From contig JACKAA010000002.1 in assembly GCA_020635275.1 (NCBI GenBank), forward strand, positions 620,001 through 684,000: a stretch of 64,000 bases of DNA, written 5' to 3'. Each line of letters opens with the position of its first letter. Within the stretch, counting starts at the first letter, position 1. The DNA comes from Ignavibacteriales bacterium (GTDB lineage: Bacteria > Bacteroidota > Ignavibacteria > Ignavibacteriales > Melioribacteraceae). Shown here piece after piece: positions 18,737 through 28,109 of the stretch. Position numbers and translations under genes: made by a program. The notes below the pieces were generated by a model. That model did no database searches, was not told where the DNA came from, and was given only the letters and a program-made list of their open reading frames with translations.

Positions 18737-19858
18737 ATGAAATCCAATAATTCAAAATCCTTTGATAGCTCAAGAAGAACATTTATTAAACATGTTTCAT
18801 TTGGTGCCGGCGCACTTTCTTTGGGCTTTACTTCACCTTTAATAAAGAAAATATATTTTCAAAAAGATATTAAAAACAAAATGGGTGTTGCTCTTGTTGG
18901 ACTTGGAAATTACAGTACTAACTTATTAGCTCCAGCATTGCAGGAAACAGAAGAATGTTATCTTGCCGGAATTGTTACCGGAACTCCCTCTAAAGCTGAA
19001 GAATGGTCAAAGAAATATAATATTCCTAAAAAGAATATTTACAATTATGAAAATTTTGACAGCATAGTTAATAATGACGAAATAAAAATTGTTTATGTTG
19101 TTCTACCAAATTCAATGCATGCTGAGTTTACAATACGAGCCGCAAAAGCAGGCAAACATGTAATTTGTGAAAAACCAATGGCAATTAATGTAAACGAGTG
19201 TCAATTAATGATTGATGCCTGCAAAGAAAATAATGTAGGCCTTTCAATTGGTTATAGAATGCAATTTGAAAGACATACTATTGAAATAATTAGAATGGCA
19301 AGAGAAAAAGAGTTTGGCGATTTAACTACAATCAATGCCGGTGCCGGTTTTTTTATGAGAAACGTTAATGCATGGAGAGCAAAAAAAGATATGGGCGGCG
19401 GAGCTATGGAAGATATTGGAATTTATTCATTAAATGCTGCAAGATATGTAACGGGAGAAGAACCGATTTCCGTAACTGCACAAAGTTATAATTCCAGACC
19501 AAATGAATTAACTGAAATTGATGAAACTATTACATTTCAGCTTTTATTTCCGAGCGGTGTTATTGCTAATTGTATGGGAAGTTTTGGAATAGGAATTTCT
19601 AATTTATATGCTCAGGCAACTAAGGGCTGGTTTGGCTTAAATCCATTTTCATCTTACAGAGGAATTAAAGGAATTAGTTCAAACGGACCAATACAATTTA
19701 CTGAAAAAAATCAGCAAGCTGTTCAAATGGATGAAATGGCAATTTCTTTTAGAGACAACGAACCTTTAAAAGTTACTGGCGAAGAAGGATTAAAAGACGT
19801 TAGAATTATTAATGCTATTGAAGAATCTATTAGAACAAAAACTAAAATAATGTTATAA
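18737..19858 (+). CDS. Gfo/Idh/MocA-family oxidoreductase with Tat-like signal
   Basis: The N-terminus has a twin-arginine pattern (SSRRTFIKH, residues 11-19) followed by a hydrophobic Gly/Ala stretch, so export through Tat with bound NAD(P) is likely, as in glucose-fructose oxidoreductase. The Rossmann fold starts at about residue 52 (VALVGLGNYS); the family's EKP motif is in VICEKPMAIN (near residue 142), followed by the alpha/beta sugar-binding domain. The exact sugar is unknown. It converges on a GH43 gene, consistent with a role in carbohydrate use. Confidence 0.85.
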   Translation: MKSNNSKSFDSSRRTFIKHVSFGAGALSLGFTSPLIKKIYFQKDIKNKMGVALVGLGNYSTNLLAPALQETEECYLAGIVTGTPSKAEEWSKKYNIPKKNIYNYENFDSIVNNDEIKIVYVVLPNSMHAEFTIRAAKAGKHVICEKPMAINVNECQLMIDACKENNVGLSIGYRMQFERHTIEIIRMAREKEFGDLTTINAGAGFFMRNVNAWRAKKDMGGGAMEDIGIYSLNAARYVTGEEPISVTAQSYNSRPNELTEIDETITFQLLFPSGVIANCMGSFGIGISNLYAQATKGWFGLNPFSSYRGIKGISSNGPIQFTEKNQQAVQMDEMAISFRDNEPLKVTGEEGLKDVRIINAIEESIRTKTKIML

Positions 19859-19911
19859 TTTTTTTATTGTATATAATACTATTTTATAGAACACAGATTT
19901 AAATACAAAAT

Positions 19912-20985
19912 CTAATTTTTAATTATTCTTTTTTCAACTCCTTCAAATGTCATTTTGATTGGAATGATTAATCCATCCTCATCAAAATACATTCTATCAA
20001 TACAAACTTCTCTATGATTACCATTTGTCACCCCAAGCGGTCTTCTATGATAAGCAATATACCAATCATCTGTATTGGGAATATTAAAGCATGAATGGTG
20101 TCCGGCTCCGACAGCAATTGAAGAATCTTGCTGTAAAATTTTATCTATTCTTTTAAAAGGTCCAATTGGCGAATTCCCAATTGCATATGCCACACTATAA
20201 TCTGGACCAGTCCAGCCACCTTCAGACCACATAAAATAATATTTTCCATCGCGCTTAAATAGAAAAGATCCTTCCACATAATTTTCCGGTGTAATTTCTT
20301 TAAACATTTCTCCATCATCAAAAGGAATTAAACTTGTTATATCTTGATTAAGTTTTACAACATTGCAATGTTTCCAACCGCCGTAATACATATAGATTGT
20401 GCTGTCCTCATCTCTAAATACAAATTGATCTATTGGTTGTGCACCATTGTAAAATTTATCAATCAACGGTTTTCCTATATAATCTAAATATGGTCCTTCC
20501 GGTTTATCACTAACGGCAACTCCAATTCCACCAAGTTGTTTATCATTCTGAATATCATTCGCGCCAAAAAAAAGATAATACTTATTATTTGCATAAAATA
20601 TTGATGGTGCCCAAACTGCATAAGCTGCCCATTCAATGTTTTTAATATCTAAAACTCGTGAATGCTCCTGCCAAACAACTAAATCTTTTGAAGAAAAGGC
20701 ATCAAGAAATGTTTGCTTTAAGTATTGCGGATTAATTGTATTTTTTCTCAACTCATTTTGCTTTTTGCTTAAATTCTGATTTTCATTTCCTTTGTCGATT
20801 TCTCCAGAATATGTTGGAAAAATCCAATATTTATTTTCAAATATTTCCACTTCCGGATCTGCATACCAGCCTTTTATTATTGGATTACCAGCAATTTCAT
20901 CTTGAATTTCTATAGCTTCATTTTGTTGACCAAAACCTACTGATGTTATTACAAGGCAATGAATAAATAGAGTATTAATTTTCAT
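19912..20985 (-). CDS. Exported GH43-family glycoside hydrolase
   Basis: GH43 enzymes are inverting five-bladed-propeller arabinanases, arabinofuranosidases or xylosidases. After a signal peptide (to about residue 19), the general base Asp is in GWYADPEVEIF (near residue 43), the pKa-modulating Asp/Pro region in AVWAPSIFY, and the general acid Glu in YVEGSFLFKRDGKYY. The late H-H-S-C-F and AYHRRP segments also fit the family. Substrate cannot be fixed, but the GH51 arabinofuranosidase nearby makes an arabinan or arabinoxylan fragment plausible. Confidence 0.88.
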   Translation of the reverse strand: MKINTLFIHCLVITSVGFGQQNEAIEIQDEIAGNPIIKGWYADPEVEIFENKYWIFPTYSGEIDKGNENQNLSKKQNELRKNTINPQYLKQTFLDAFSSKDLVVWQEHSRVLDIKNIEWAAYAVWAPSIFYANNKYYLFFGANDIQNDKQLGGIGVAVSDKPEGPYLDYIGKPLIDKFYNGAQPIDQFVFRDEDSTIYMYYGGWKHCNVVKLNQDITSLIPFDDGEMFKEITPENYVEGSFLFKRDGKYYFMWSEGGWTGPDYSVAYAIGNSPIGPFKRIDKILQQDSSIAVGAGHHSCFNIPNTDDWYIAYHRRPLGVTNGNHREVCIDRMYFDEDGLIIPIKMTFEGVEKRIIKN

Positions 20986-21096
20986 AATATTTTTAGGTTC
21001 ACATTAATTAGAATATCTGTTAAATGGGTTTTGTAATTTAAATAGTATTATTTAAGACTAACTTATTACCAATGCTTTATAAGCAATTAATTATTA

Positions 21097-21190
21097 TTGT
21101 CATATCGAAGGAACTTTTTTTTGTGACTGAGATATCTAAAAACTTAGAGATTTCTCATCCATTATAAAACATTGGGATTCGAAATGACAA
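21097..21190. repeat. Palindromic intergenic repeat with TGTCAT/ATGACA ends (copy 2)
   Basis: TTGTCATATCGA at the left end (21097-21108) mirrors TTCGAAATGACAA at the right end (21178-21190). Between them, GAGATATCTAA (21130-21140) and TTAGAGATTTCTC (21144-21156) form imperfect internal pairing. Same end motif as the elements at 18.5 kb and 50.5 kb. Confidence 0.5.
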
Positions 21191-21230
21191 AGATTAGATT
21201 ACATAATGACTTTACTTTGTTAAACTAAAA

Positions 21231-22289
21231 TTATTTAATAAATAAATCAGCAATTTTTTCTGCATACCCTTTTGCATCATAATCTCTAACATTCATAAGC
21301 ACAATTATTGTTAAGTCATATTCAGGCAGCTTCATATAAATATTTGAAAATCCACATGTGCTCCCTGTGTGATAAGGTCGGTAATGATTTTTATATGGAT
21401 CTAATCTCCAGCCAAAGCCATAATCAAATTCTTCACCATTAGTGGTTTTGCCTTTTTCAAATGCTTTGGCAAATTTTTCTTTTGGTAAAAGTGTTGGATT
21501 TTCAACTTCTTCATTCCATTTGAGTAAATCAATAGCCGAACTGTATATTCCGCCATCGCCCAGAACTGCACTGGTTAAACTTTGATCAGAATATACAAAT
21601 CCGGAATCAGTTTTAGCATAACCGTATGCTCTGTTTGGAACTTCTGAAATACCTTCTTCAAAGGCAATCGAGTTATTCATTTGTAGAGGTTCAAAAATTC
21701 TTTCTTTTAAAAATTCTGCAAATGTTTTACCCGAAACTTTTTCAATAATCATTGCTAAAATTGAATAACCGGTATTGCTATATTGATGTTTATAACCAGG
21801 ATTAAAATATGTGGAATCTTGATTCATCATAATATTTAAAACATCTTTGTCTTTCAGCTGAACGGTATCTTCATTATTTACAAAATCTTCATAATCCAAA
21901 AGTCCTGACGTGTGCTGTAAAATATTTTTAATTTTTATTTTGTTGCTATAGTTTGGAAACTCTGGAAAAAATTTTGTGAGAGAATCATTCAATGAAATTT
22001 TTCCGTCGTTTTCCAAAAGTAAAATGGAAAATGCAGTAAACTGTTTTGTGATTGATGCCAGTCTAAAATTTGTTTTTGGTTCAATTTTTATTTTATTTTC
22101 AAGATCGGCATAACCATATCCTTTTTGATATATAACTTTCCCACTTTTTAAAACGGCAACAGATATACCAGGAGTCAATCCATTTTGGAATTCTTCAACA
22201 ATTGAGTCGATTTGTTTTTCCATATCATTATTATTTGAATAAATAAATACATTAAAAAATATAAAAAGAATAAAAAGTAAACTTTTCAT
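21231..22289 (-). CDS. Exported serine hydrolase of the beta-lactamase (S12, class C-like) family
   Basis: The three penicillin-recognising motifs are present: S-x-x-K as SITK (Ser79, Lys82), Y-x-N as YSN (Tyr170, Asn172), and a late HTG triad. A signal peptide covers about 18 residues. Proteins of this family include carboxypeptidases, esterases and class C beta-lactamases, and sequence alone does not separate them; the FxxLASITKQFTA context is typical of generic esterase/peptidase members rather than resistance enzymes. Length of 352 is normal. Confidence 0.85.
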   Translation of the reverse strand: MKSLLFILFIFFNVFIYSNNNDMEKQIDSIVEEFQNGLTPGISVAVLKSGKVIYQKGYGYADLENKIKIEPKTNFRLASITKQFTAFSILLLENDGKISLNDSLTKFFPEFPNYSNKIKIKNILQHTSGLLDYEDFVNNEDTVQLKDKDVLNIMMNQDSTYFNPGYKHQYSNTGYSILAMIIEKVSGKTFAEFLKERIFEPLQMNNSIAFEEGISEVPNRAYGYAKTDSGFVYSDQSLTSAVLGDGGIYSSAIDLLKWNEEVENPTLLPKEKFAKAFEKGKTTNGEEFDYGFGWRLDPYKNHYRPYHTGSTCGFSNIYMKLPEYDLTIIVLMNVRDYDAKGYAEKIADLFIK

Positions 22290-22341
22290 TATTGCTCATT
22301 TTACAATTAATTAATAAAATTTTGATTATGCCCTGATAATA

Positions 22342-23313
22342 TTATTGCAAAGTCTGTTTCATAGCCTCCGCAGAATACCTATCTCCTTTTACTAAATCTG
22401 AAAGTTTATTAAGCTCATTCATTTCTTCTTCAGTAATTTTAATGTTTGCTGCTTCAACATTTTCTAATAAGTATTTTTCACGCTTTGTTCCCGGAATTGG
22501 AATAATATCTTCACCCCGAGCCATAACCCAGGCAAGCGCAAGCTGAGATGCTTTAACTCCTTTATCGGCTGCAATTTCCCCAATTCGTTTTACAATTTTC
22601 ATATTATTATCTAAATTTTCTTCACTCATTCTGGGTAGAAAATTTCTAAAATCATTTTTGCTGTTGAAATCTAATTTACCGGTCAATATTCCTCTTCCCA
22701 AAGGACTATATGCAACCGTTGTAATTCCCAATTCTCTGCATTCATTTAAATTTGCCTCCTCAATATCTCTAGTCCAAATTGAGTATTCCGATTGAACTGC
22801 GGTAATTGGATGAACTGAGTTTGCTCTTTTTATTGTGCTTCCCTTAACTTCTGAAAGGCCAATAAATTTTACTTTGCCTTCTTTAACCAAATCGCTCATT
22901 GCTCCAACTGTTTCTTCAATTGGAGTTTGCGGATCTACTCTGTGAAGATAGTACAAATCAATTACATCTGCACCTAATCTTTTTAAACTAGATTCGCAAG
23001 CTTGCTTAACATATTCAGGTTTTCCGCTAACACCCAACCATTCACCCTTTGGTCCTCTTAGAACACCAAATTTAGTTGCAAGAACAACTTTATCGAACTT
23101 ACCTTTTAATGCTTTCCCAAGAAGTTGTTCATTGTGTCCCCAACCATACATATCGGCAGTATCAAAAAAGTTAACACCTATTTCTAAAGCCTTATTAATA
23201 GTTGTGATTGATTGTTCCTCGTTTGTATCTCCGTAAAATTCTGACATTCCCATTGTACCCAAACCAATAGGAAAAACTTCTAAACCACTTTTACCAAGCA
23301 TTCTGTGTGTCAT
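22342..23313 (-). CDS. Aldo/keto reductase
   Basis: NADPH-dependent carbonyl reductase of the TIM-barrel AKR superfamily. The catalytic tetrad can be placed: Asp51 and Tyr56 in FFDTADMYG, Lys81 in VVLATKFG and His124 in DLYYLHRVD. The late segment IPIPGTKREKYLLEN contains the K-R-x-x-x-L-x-E-N cofactor-phosphate motif. This is the YajO/AKR13-like subgroup by overall look. A good AGGAGG ribosome-binding site precedes the ATG (TAGGAGGATATATG on the minus strand). It may be cotranscribed with the serine hydrolase 52 bases downstream. Confidence 0.92.
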   Translation of the reverse strand: MTHRMLGKSGLEVFPIGLGTMGMSEFYGDTNEEQSITTINKALEIGVNFFDTADMYGWGHNEQLLGKALKGKFDKVVLATKFGVLRGPKGEWLGVSGKPEYVKQACESSLKRLGADVIDLYYLHRVDPQTPIEETVGAMSDLVKEGKVKFIGLSEVKGSTIKRANSVHPITAVQSEYSIWTRDIEEANLNECRELGITTVAYSPLGRGILTGKLDFNSKNDFRNFLPRMSEENLDNNMKIVKRIGEIAADKGVKASQLALAWVMARGEDIIPIPGTKREKYLLENVEAANIKITEEEMNELNKLSDLVKGDRYSAEAMKQTLQ

Positions 23314-23490
23314 ATATCCTCCTAAATAAAAATTTTTGCTTATTTAAAATAAACAGTAATAATTAATTATTTTATAAAATTGATGACCATTTAGAATATA
23401 ATAATTAAATGGGATCTTTTCTCCTTTTATTGTTGTAAAACTTATTTATTTTACAAACCACGAAATATTATTAATTAGAGGGGAAAAATA

Positions 23491-24201
23491 ATGAACAAGA
23501 TTTATCATCCAGAAAGTGAAAGAGGATTTGCAGATCATGAATGGTTAGTAGCCCGACATTCTTTTAGTTTTGCAGGATGGTACAGCCCGGAAAAAGTTCA
23601 TTTTGGAAAACTTCGTGTTTTAAATGATGATATTGTTCAGCCTGGTCAAGGTTTTGGCACTCATCCGCATGATAATATGGAAATTGTGACGATTCCATTA
23701 AAAGGTTCCCTTGCTCATAAAGATAGTATGGGTCATGAGGAAATAATTAAAACTAATGAAGTTCAGGTAATGTCGGCCGGAACCGGAATTTTACATTCTG
23801 AATTTAATCCATCAAATACGGATCTAGTTAATCTGTTACAAATTTGGGTTTTTCCCGATAAAAAAGGTCATACTCCAAGATATAATCAAAAATTTTTTGA
23901 TCCAATAAAAAGAAAAAACAAGTTTCAAACAATAGTTTCTCCCTCTAAAGATGATGGTTCACTTTGGTTAAATCAAAACGCATATTTTTCATTGTGTGAT
24001 TTAGATAAGAACAATTCTGTGTCTTATAAAATTCACAGTAAAGGAAACGGCTTATATATTTTTAATATAGAAGGAAAAATTAATATTGACGAGCAAGACT
24101 TAAATAGAAGAGACGCATTGGGGATTTGGGAAGTTGAAAAAGTGGAAATTTCTGCAGAAGAAACATCTTTTTTCCTTATTATTGAAGTTCCGATGAATTA
24201 G
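23491..24201 (+). CDS. Pirin family protein (YhhW-like bicupin)
   Basis: The 236-residue protein has the pirin N-terminal cupin with metal ligands in FGTHPHDNMEIVTIPLKG (two His near 57 and 59) and in GTGILHSEFNP (His and Glu near 101-103). YhhW-type pirins show quercetin dioxygenase activity in vitro, though physiological roles are mostly unknown. A strong GAGGGG ribosome-binding site sits before the ATG. Divergent from the aldo/keto reductase gene, with about 180 bases between. Confidence 0.9.
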   Translation: MNKIYHPESERGFADHEWLVARHSFSFAGWYSPEKVHFGKLRVLNDDIVQPGQGFGTHPHDNMEIVTIPLKGSLAHKDSMGHEEIIKTNEVQVMSAGTGILHSEFNPSNTDLVNLLQIWVFPDKKGHTPRYNQKFFDPIKRKNKFQTIVSPSKDDGSLWLNQNAYFSLCDLDKNNSVSYKIHSKGNGLYIFNIEGKINIDEQDLNRRDALGIWEVEKVEISAEETSFFLIIEVPMN

Positions 24202-24412
24202 ATCACTAATGCTTAAAAGATTTAAAAATTGATGAGAAACAATAAAATAATATAAACTAAGTTATTTGTTTTTAATCACTTACCATAATAAAAAACTAAA
24301 CTTTCATTTTTCAGAGCCGATTATCTTCTTACGTGAATATTTAATTTCACAGCAATAAATAACTATAAATATTTATTAAATAGTGTTTCTATTTTTTTAG
24401 CGCAGGTAAAAA

Positions 24413-26899
24413 ATGTTTTCAAATTTAAAGTTAAAGCAAAAATTTATATTTTATTTTTTAATTGTTGGAATTATTCCATTGGTATTCACCTCTATTCTTC
24501 TGGTAAATTCTGCCAACGATTCAATGCACAAATCTTCTTTTGATCAACTTGACATGGTTAAGACTATTAAAAAAAATCAAATAATTGATTTTTTTGATAA
24601 GAGTATTGCCGATGCAAAGGTTTTTGCTGGTTTACCATTTATTAAAAATGCTGTTAGAAATCTTGATAGTCTCAGCAAAATAGCAAAATCAAATGGCCAT
24701 ATGGGTAAAGACTTATTAAATTATGAACCTTTCAAGTTTGAGTTTGAAAAATATTTTGACTTTGTAAAAAATTATCAAGAAAAATATGGTTTTTATGATG
24801 TTTTCCTTCTTTCACCAAATAGTGGAAGAGTGCTTTTAACAGTTGCGTTGGAAGATGATTTTGGTACTGAATTACATAGTGAATCTCATGATCTAGCCTT
24901 AGCTTGGCAGCAAATGAAAAATACAAAAAGTACTATATTGACTGACATGAAACCATATGCGATTTCAAATAATGCACCAGCAATTTTTATAGTTGAACCT
25001 GCATATTATAAAGGAGAGTATGTTGGTTCAATTGCTTTACAATTATCAAATGATAAAATAAATTCTATTATGCAAGAAAGAACTGGAATGGGCAAAACCG
25101 GCGAAACTTATTTGGTGGGGATGGATAAACTAATGCGTTCTGACTCATTTCTAGATCCTGAGAATCACTCTGTTAATGCATCGTTAAATGGTAATGTTAA
25201 AGAAAATGGTATCGATACAAAAGCGACTAATGATTTGATTAAGGGTAAAGAGGGAGAAGAAATAATTATAGATTATAATGGTAATCCAGTTTTATCTGCA
25301 TATTCCCCTATTTCACTACCAAACAATTTAACATGGGGAATTATTGCTGAAATAGATGAATCTGAAGCTTTTGCAGCTGAATCAGAAATGATTACATATG
25401 CAACCATAATTAGTATAGTCATGGTTTTTCTTGTTGGATTACTTGGATTTTTTGTAGCTTCAAAAATTTCTAAACCGATATCCGATGTTGCTTCTGCAGC
25501 AAAGCAAATTTCTCTAGGAGATGTAAATGTTGAAATTAAACACAAGTCTAATGATGAAATTGGAGAGCTTGCAAATAGATTTAACCAACTAGTTGCTTCG
25601 CAAAAAGATAAAATTTTTGCTGCTAAAGAAATAGCTGATGGCAATTTTAAACATGTTGAGCTTGCTTCTGAAAAGGATGATCTTTCTATTGCATTTAATA
25701 CTGAAGTTGATACTATTAACAATTTATTAGAGGAATTAAAAGGTTTAATAAACAACGCTAAAAACGGTCAATTAAAAACAAGAGCAGATGCTTCCAAATT
25801 TAATGGTGCATGGAAAGATTTAGTATTGGGTGTAAACTCCATTCTTGATGAAATTATTAAACCTATTCAAGAAGGATCTGATGTACTTAAAATTATTGCT
25901 AATGGCGATTTAACTGTTCGGGTTGAGGGAAATTATAAAGGAGACCATCAAATTATTAAGAATAGTATTAACTCTCTTTCTGATTCATTTAATACTCTTC
26001 TAAATCAACTTACCGAGGCAATTCACGCTACAGCAAGTGCTGCTACTCAAATTTCTTCCAGCACTGAAGAAATGGCCGCCGGCGCTGAGGAACAAAGCAG
26101 TCAAACCACAGAAGTGGCTACAGCCATGGAACAAATGGCGGCTACTATTACCGAAACAACCAGAAACATTGTAAAAACAAATGATGCTGCTAAAGAATCT
26201 AAAAATCTTGCTACTAACGGTCAAGTTGTTATTGAGTCTACCATTAAAGGTATGAAGAACATTGAGAGCGTTGTTAAACAAGCCTCTGATATTATTACTA
26301 AGCTTGGCGACAGCAGTGAGCAAATTGGACAAATTGTTCAAGTTATTAATGATATTGCAGATCAAACTAATCTTCTTGCATTAAATGCTGCTATTGAAGC
26401 TGCCAGAGCAGGTGAACATGGTCGTGGATTTGCTGTTGTTGCTGATGAAGTTAGAAAATTAGCAGAAAGAACTACTGTAGCAACAAAAGAAATTGCAGAT
26501 ATGGTTTCTAAAATTCAAGTCGATAGCAACAATGCAGTGGCAGCTATTAAGAAAGGCAACAATGAAGTGTCCAATGGTATGAGTGAAGCTATGAAAGCCG
26601 GTCAGTCAATGAGTGAGATTGTTAAATCTTCTGACAAAGTTTTAGAGATTTCTTCTCAAGTGGCTGTTACCAGCGAGGAACAATCGGCTACCGTTGAACA
26701 AATCAGCAGAAGTGTGGAATCTATTAATGCTGTTTCCCAAGAATCTGCTTTGGGTATTCAGCAAGTTGCCGGGGCTACTAATGATCTCAACCAGCTTACT
26801 GAAAATCTCCAAAATATGGTTGGTAAATTTAAACTCCACAGTGAAAATAACAGTAATTGTGTGTATTCTCAAAAATCAAAACAAGTGATCACTACATAA
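24413..26899 (+). CDS. Methyl-accepting chemotaxis protein with periplasmic Cache-type sensor
   Basis: Layout: transmembrane helix (about residues 12-32), a large periplasmic domain with double-Cache features to about 325 ([10 protein letters not shown] near 228 is characteristic), second transmembrane helix (about 326-350), HAMP domain, a second HAMP-like linker, and the cytoplasmic signalling domain (about 540-820) with the hairpin tip [24 protein letters not shown], where CheA/CheW bind. The ligand is unknown. Its signalling domain is partly identical at the DNA level to that of the next chemoreceptor gene. Confidence 0.93.
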   Translation: MFSNLKLKQKFIFYFLIVGIIPLVFTSILLVNSANDSMHKSSFDQLDMVKTIKKNQIIDFFDKSIADAKVFAGLPFIKNAVRNLDSLSKIAKSNGHMGKDLLNYEPFKFEFEKYFDFVKNYQEKYGFYDVFLLSPNSGRVLLTVALEDDFGTELHSESHDLALAWQQMKNTKSTILTDMKPYAISNNAPAIFIVEPAYYKGEYVGSIALQLSNDKINSIMQERTGMGKTGETYLVGMDKLMRSDSFLDPENHSVNASLNGNVKENGIDTKATNDLIKGKEGEEIIIDYNGNPVLSAYSPISLPNNLTWGIIAEIDESEAFAAESEMITYATIISIVMVFLVGLLGFFVASKISKPISDVASAAKQISLGDVNVEIKHKSNDEIGELANRFNQLVASQKDKIFAAKEIADGNFKHVELASEKDDLSIAFNTEVDTINNLLEELKGLINNAKNGQLKTRADASKFNGAWKDLVLGVNSILDEIIKPIQEGSDVLKIIANGDLTVRVEGNYKGDHQIIKNSINSLSDSFNTLLNQLTEAIHATASAATQISSSTEEMAAGAEEQSSQTTEVATAMEQMAATITETTRNIVKTNDAAKESKNLATNGQVVIESTIKGMKNIESVVKQASDIITKLGDSSEQIGQIVQVINDIADQTNLLALNAAIEAARAGEHGRGFAVVADEVRKLAERTTVATKEIADMVSKIQVDSNNAVAAIKKGNNEVSNGMSEAMKAGQSMSEIVKSSDKVLEISSQVAVTSEEQSATVEQISRSVESINAVSQESALGIQQVAGATNDLNQLTENLQNMVGKFKLHSENNSNCVYSQKSKQVITT
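26046..26409. repeat. 364-bp block identical to 29419-29782 in the neighbouring chemoreceptor gene
   Basis: Read base by base, this block matches 29419-29782 at a constant offset of 3373 with no difference found, including synonymous positions. It covers the first part of the chemoreceptor signalling domain. Confidence 0.85.
26609..26838. repeat. 230-bp block identical to 29982-30211 in the neighbouring chemoreceptor gene
   Basis: Second block at the same offset of 3373, again without a difference found. Between the two blocks (26410-26608) the copies differ at many synonymous sites while the proteins stay similar. Confidence 0.85.
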
Positions 26900-26913
26900 A
26901 GTAATAATAGAAA

Positions 26914-26945
26914 AGAGACTTAATAATTTTATTTATTAAGTCTCT
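26914..26945 (+). terminator. Hairpin after the first chemoreceptor gene
   Basis: AGAGACTTAATAA (26914-26926) pairs perfectly with TTATTAAGTCTCT (26933-26945) around a six-base loop, 15 bases after the stop. Only a weak T run follows, but position and stem fit a terminator. Confidence 0.65.
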
Positions 26946-26954
26946 ATTAAAACC

Positions 26955-26968
26955 TTGATCCGCATCAA
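26955..26968. promoter_or_regulatory. Perfect FNR/CRP-family box (TTGAT-N4-ATCAA)
   Basis: TTGATCCGCATCAA matches the FNR/DNR consensus at all ten defined positions. It lies 90 bases before the ATG of the beta-barrel gene at 27058, a suitable place for an activator of that gene and the following chemoreceptor. This suggests control by an oxygen- or NO-sensing Crp/Fnr-type regulator, which is not encoded in this window. Confidence 0.6.
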
Positions 26969-27057
26969 ATAAGACACGTCCTCTTTATTTTTTTTGTTAA
27001 ACATTTAAAATTAAATATTCGATAATGGTGAAGCTATTGCTATAAATAACTTTATAA

Positions 27058-28086
27058 ATGAGAAGTATAATTAAATTTTTTATTTTCACTTTTTGTGTAT
27101 CGAATGTTTTTTTCAATGTTTATGCACAAAATACCAACTTAATGAAAACCTATGGCGTTGAGTTTGCCGGATTTTTTGACTTCCAACAGCAATTTCAAAT
27201 TTCACCAAACAGCAATAACGGAATGAATTACGGTCAATTTGAGCTTGGTATTTCTAAGAATCTAAATAATTTTGTATCAACCGAGGGAGCAATTGCATTT
27301 AACAGTGAAACTGAAAAATTTGAATTAGGCTCTGCAATTTGTGATATTCACCTATTTGGAAACGATACAGAACATTTAAGAAAAAGCAGTTTTTTTAATT
27401 CTTCGGGTATTCAAGTCGGTCAATTTGATATTCCTTTTGGAATTGATTATAAGTTTATTCCATCTCCTGATAGAAAGTTTGTTTCCACTCCTTTTGTTGT
27501 ACAAAAAACTATTAATTGTATGAATAATCTTGGAGTTAATTTTTACGGCGAATCAAACTTCACAAATTTTAATTTCTTTTTAATAAATGGATTAACTGAT
27601 AAAGACGTTGCTTTGGGTGGTAGGGCAAGTATATTTCCTTTCGAAAATTTTGAATTAGGCACATCATATTTGGCTAACTTAAAAAAAGTTGAGATAAATA
27701 ATTCAAGAATTTATGGTATGGATTTTCAACTAACATTCAAACAGATTGAGTTCAGAAGCGAGGTTCTGCAATCCTATGGAATAATTGAAGGAGCGATTGA
27801 TGATTGCGGTTTATTTAATAATCACAAGGGTTATTATATTCAATCAATTGGATATTTGGATCAATATTTTGAAATTCCGCTATTTGTAGGATTCAGATTA
27901 GGTTATTGGAAAACAGACAATAATTTATTTCAGAATAATATAGAAAATAGTTTACACCGGATTACCTCCACTTTAGGCTATTTAATTACAAGCGGAGTTG
28001 AGGTAAGAGTTGAGTTGGTTAACGATAAATATTATAATCAAAATAATAATACAACACTTACTAGTCAGTTAGTTGTTAATTTTTAA
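27058..28086 (+). CDS. Outer-membrane beta-barrel (porin-like) protein of unknown function
   Basis: A signal peptide (to about residue 23, VYAQ) is followed by about 320 residues with repeated aromatic-ended beta strands, and the protein ends in phenylalanine (LVVNF). The middle segment with [11 protein letters not shown] and the G-Y-W/Y elements resembles phosphate-selective porin (OprP/OprO-like) barrels, though I cannot confirm that family. It starts 23 bases before the second chemoreceptor gene and lies behind an FNR-type box, so the two are likely cotranscribed under anaerobic or nitrosative control. Confidence 0.65.
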   Translation: MRSIIKFFIFTFCVSNVFFNVYAQNTNLMKTYGVEFAGFFDFQQQFQISPNSNNGMNYGQFELGISKNLNNFVSTEGAIAFNSETEKFELGSAICDIHLFGNDTEHLRKSSFFNSSGIQVGQFDIPFGIDYKFIPSPDRKFVSTPFVVQKTINCMNNLGVNFYGESNFTNFNFFLINGLTDKDVALGGRASIFPFENFELGTSYLANLKKVEINNSRIYGMDFQLTFKQIEFRSEVLQSYGIIEGAIDDCGLFNNHKGYYIQSIGYLDQYFEIPLFVGFRLGYWKTDNNLFQNNIENSLHRITSTLGYLITSGVEVRVELVNDKYYNQNNNTTLTSQLVVNF

Positions 28087-28109
28087 TAATACTTATACTG
28101 CGGGGAAGT

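Noticed and set aside
21231..22289. A resistance beta-lactamase
   Set aside because: SxxK, YxN and HTG motifs occur in all S12 serine hydrolases; nothing specific to antibiotic-hydrolysing class C enzymes could be seen. The same applies to the gene at 59564.
24320..24360. CRP-like site (GTGAA ... TTCAC) upstream of the first chemoreceptor
   Set aside because: The spacing between half sites is too long for CRP/FNR-type dimers and the flanks do not match.
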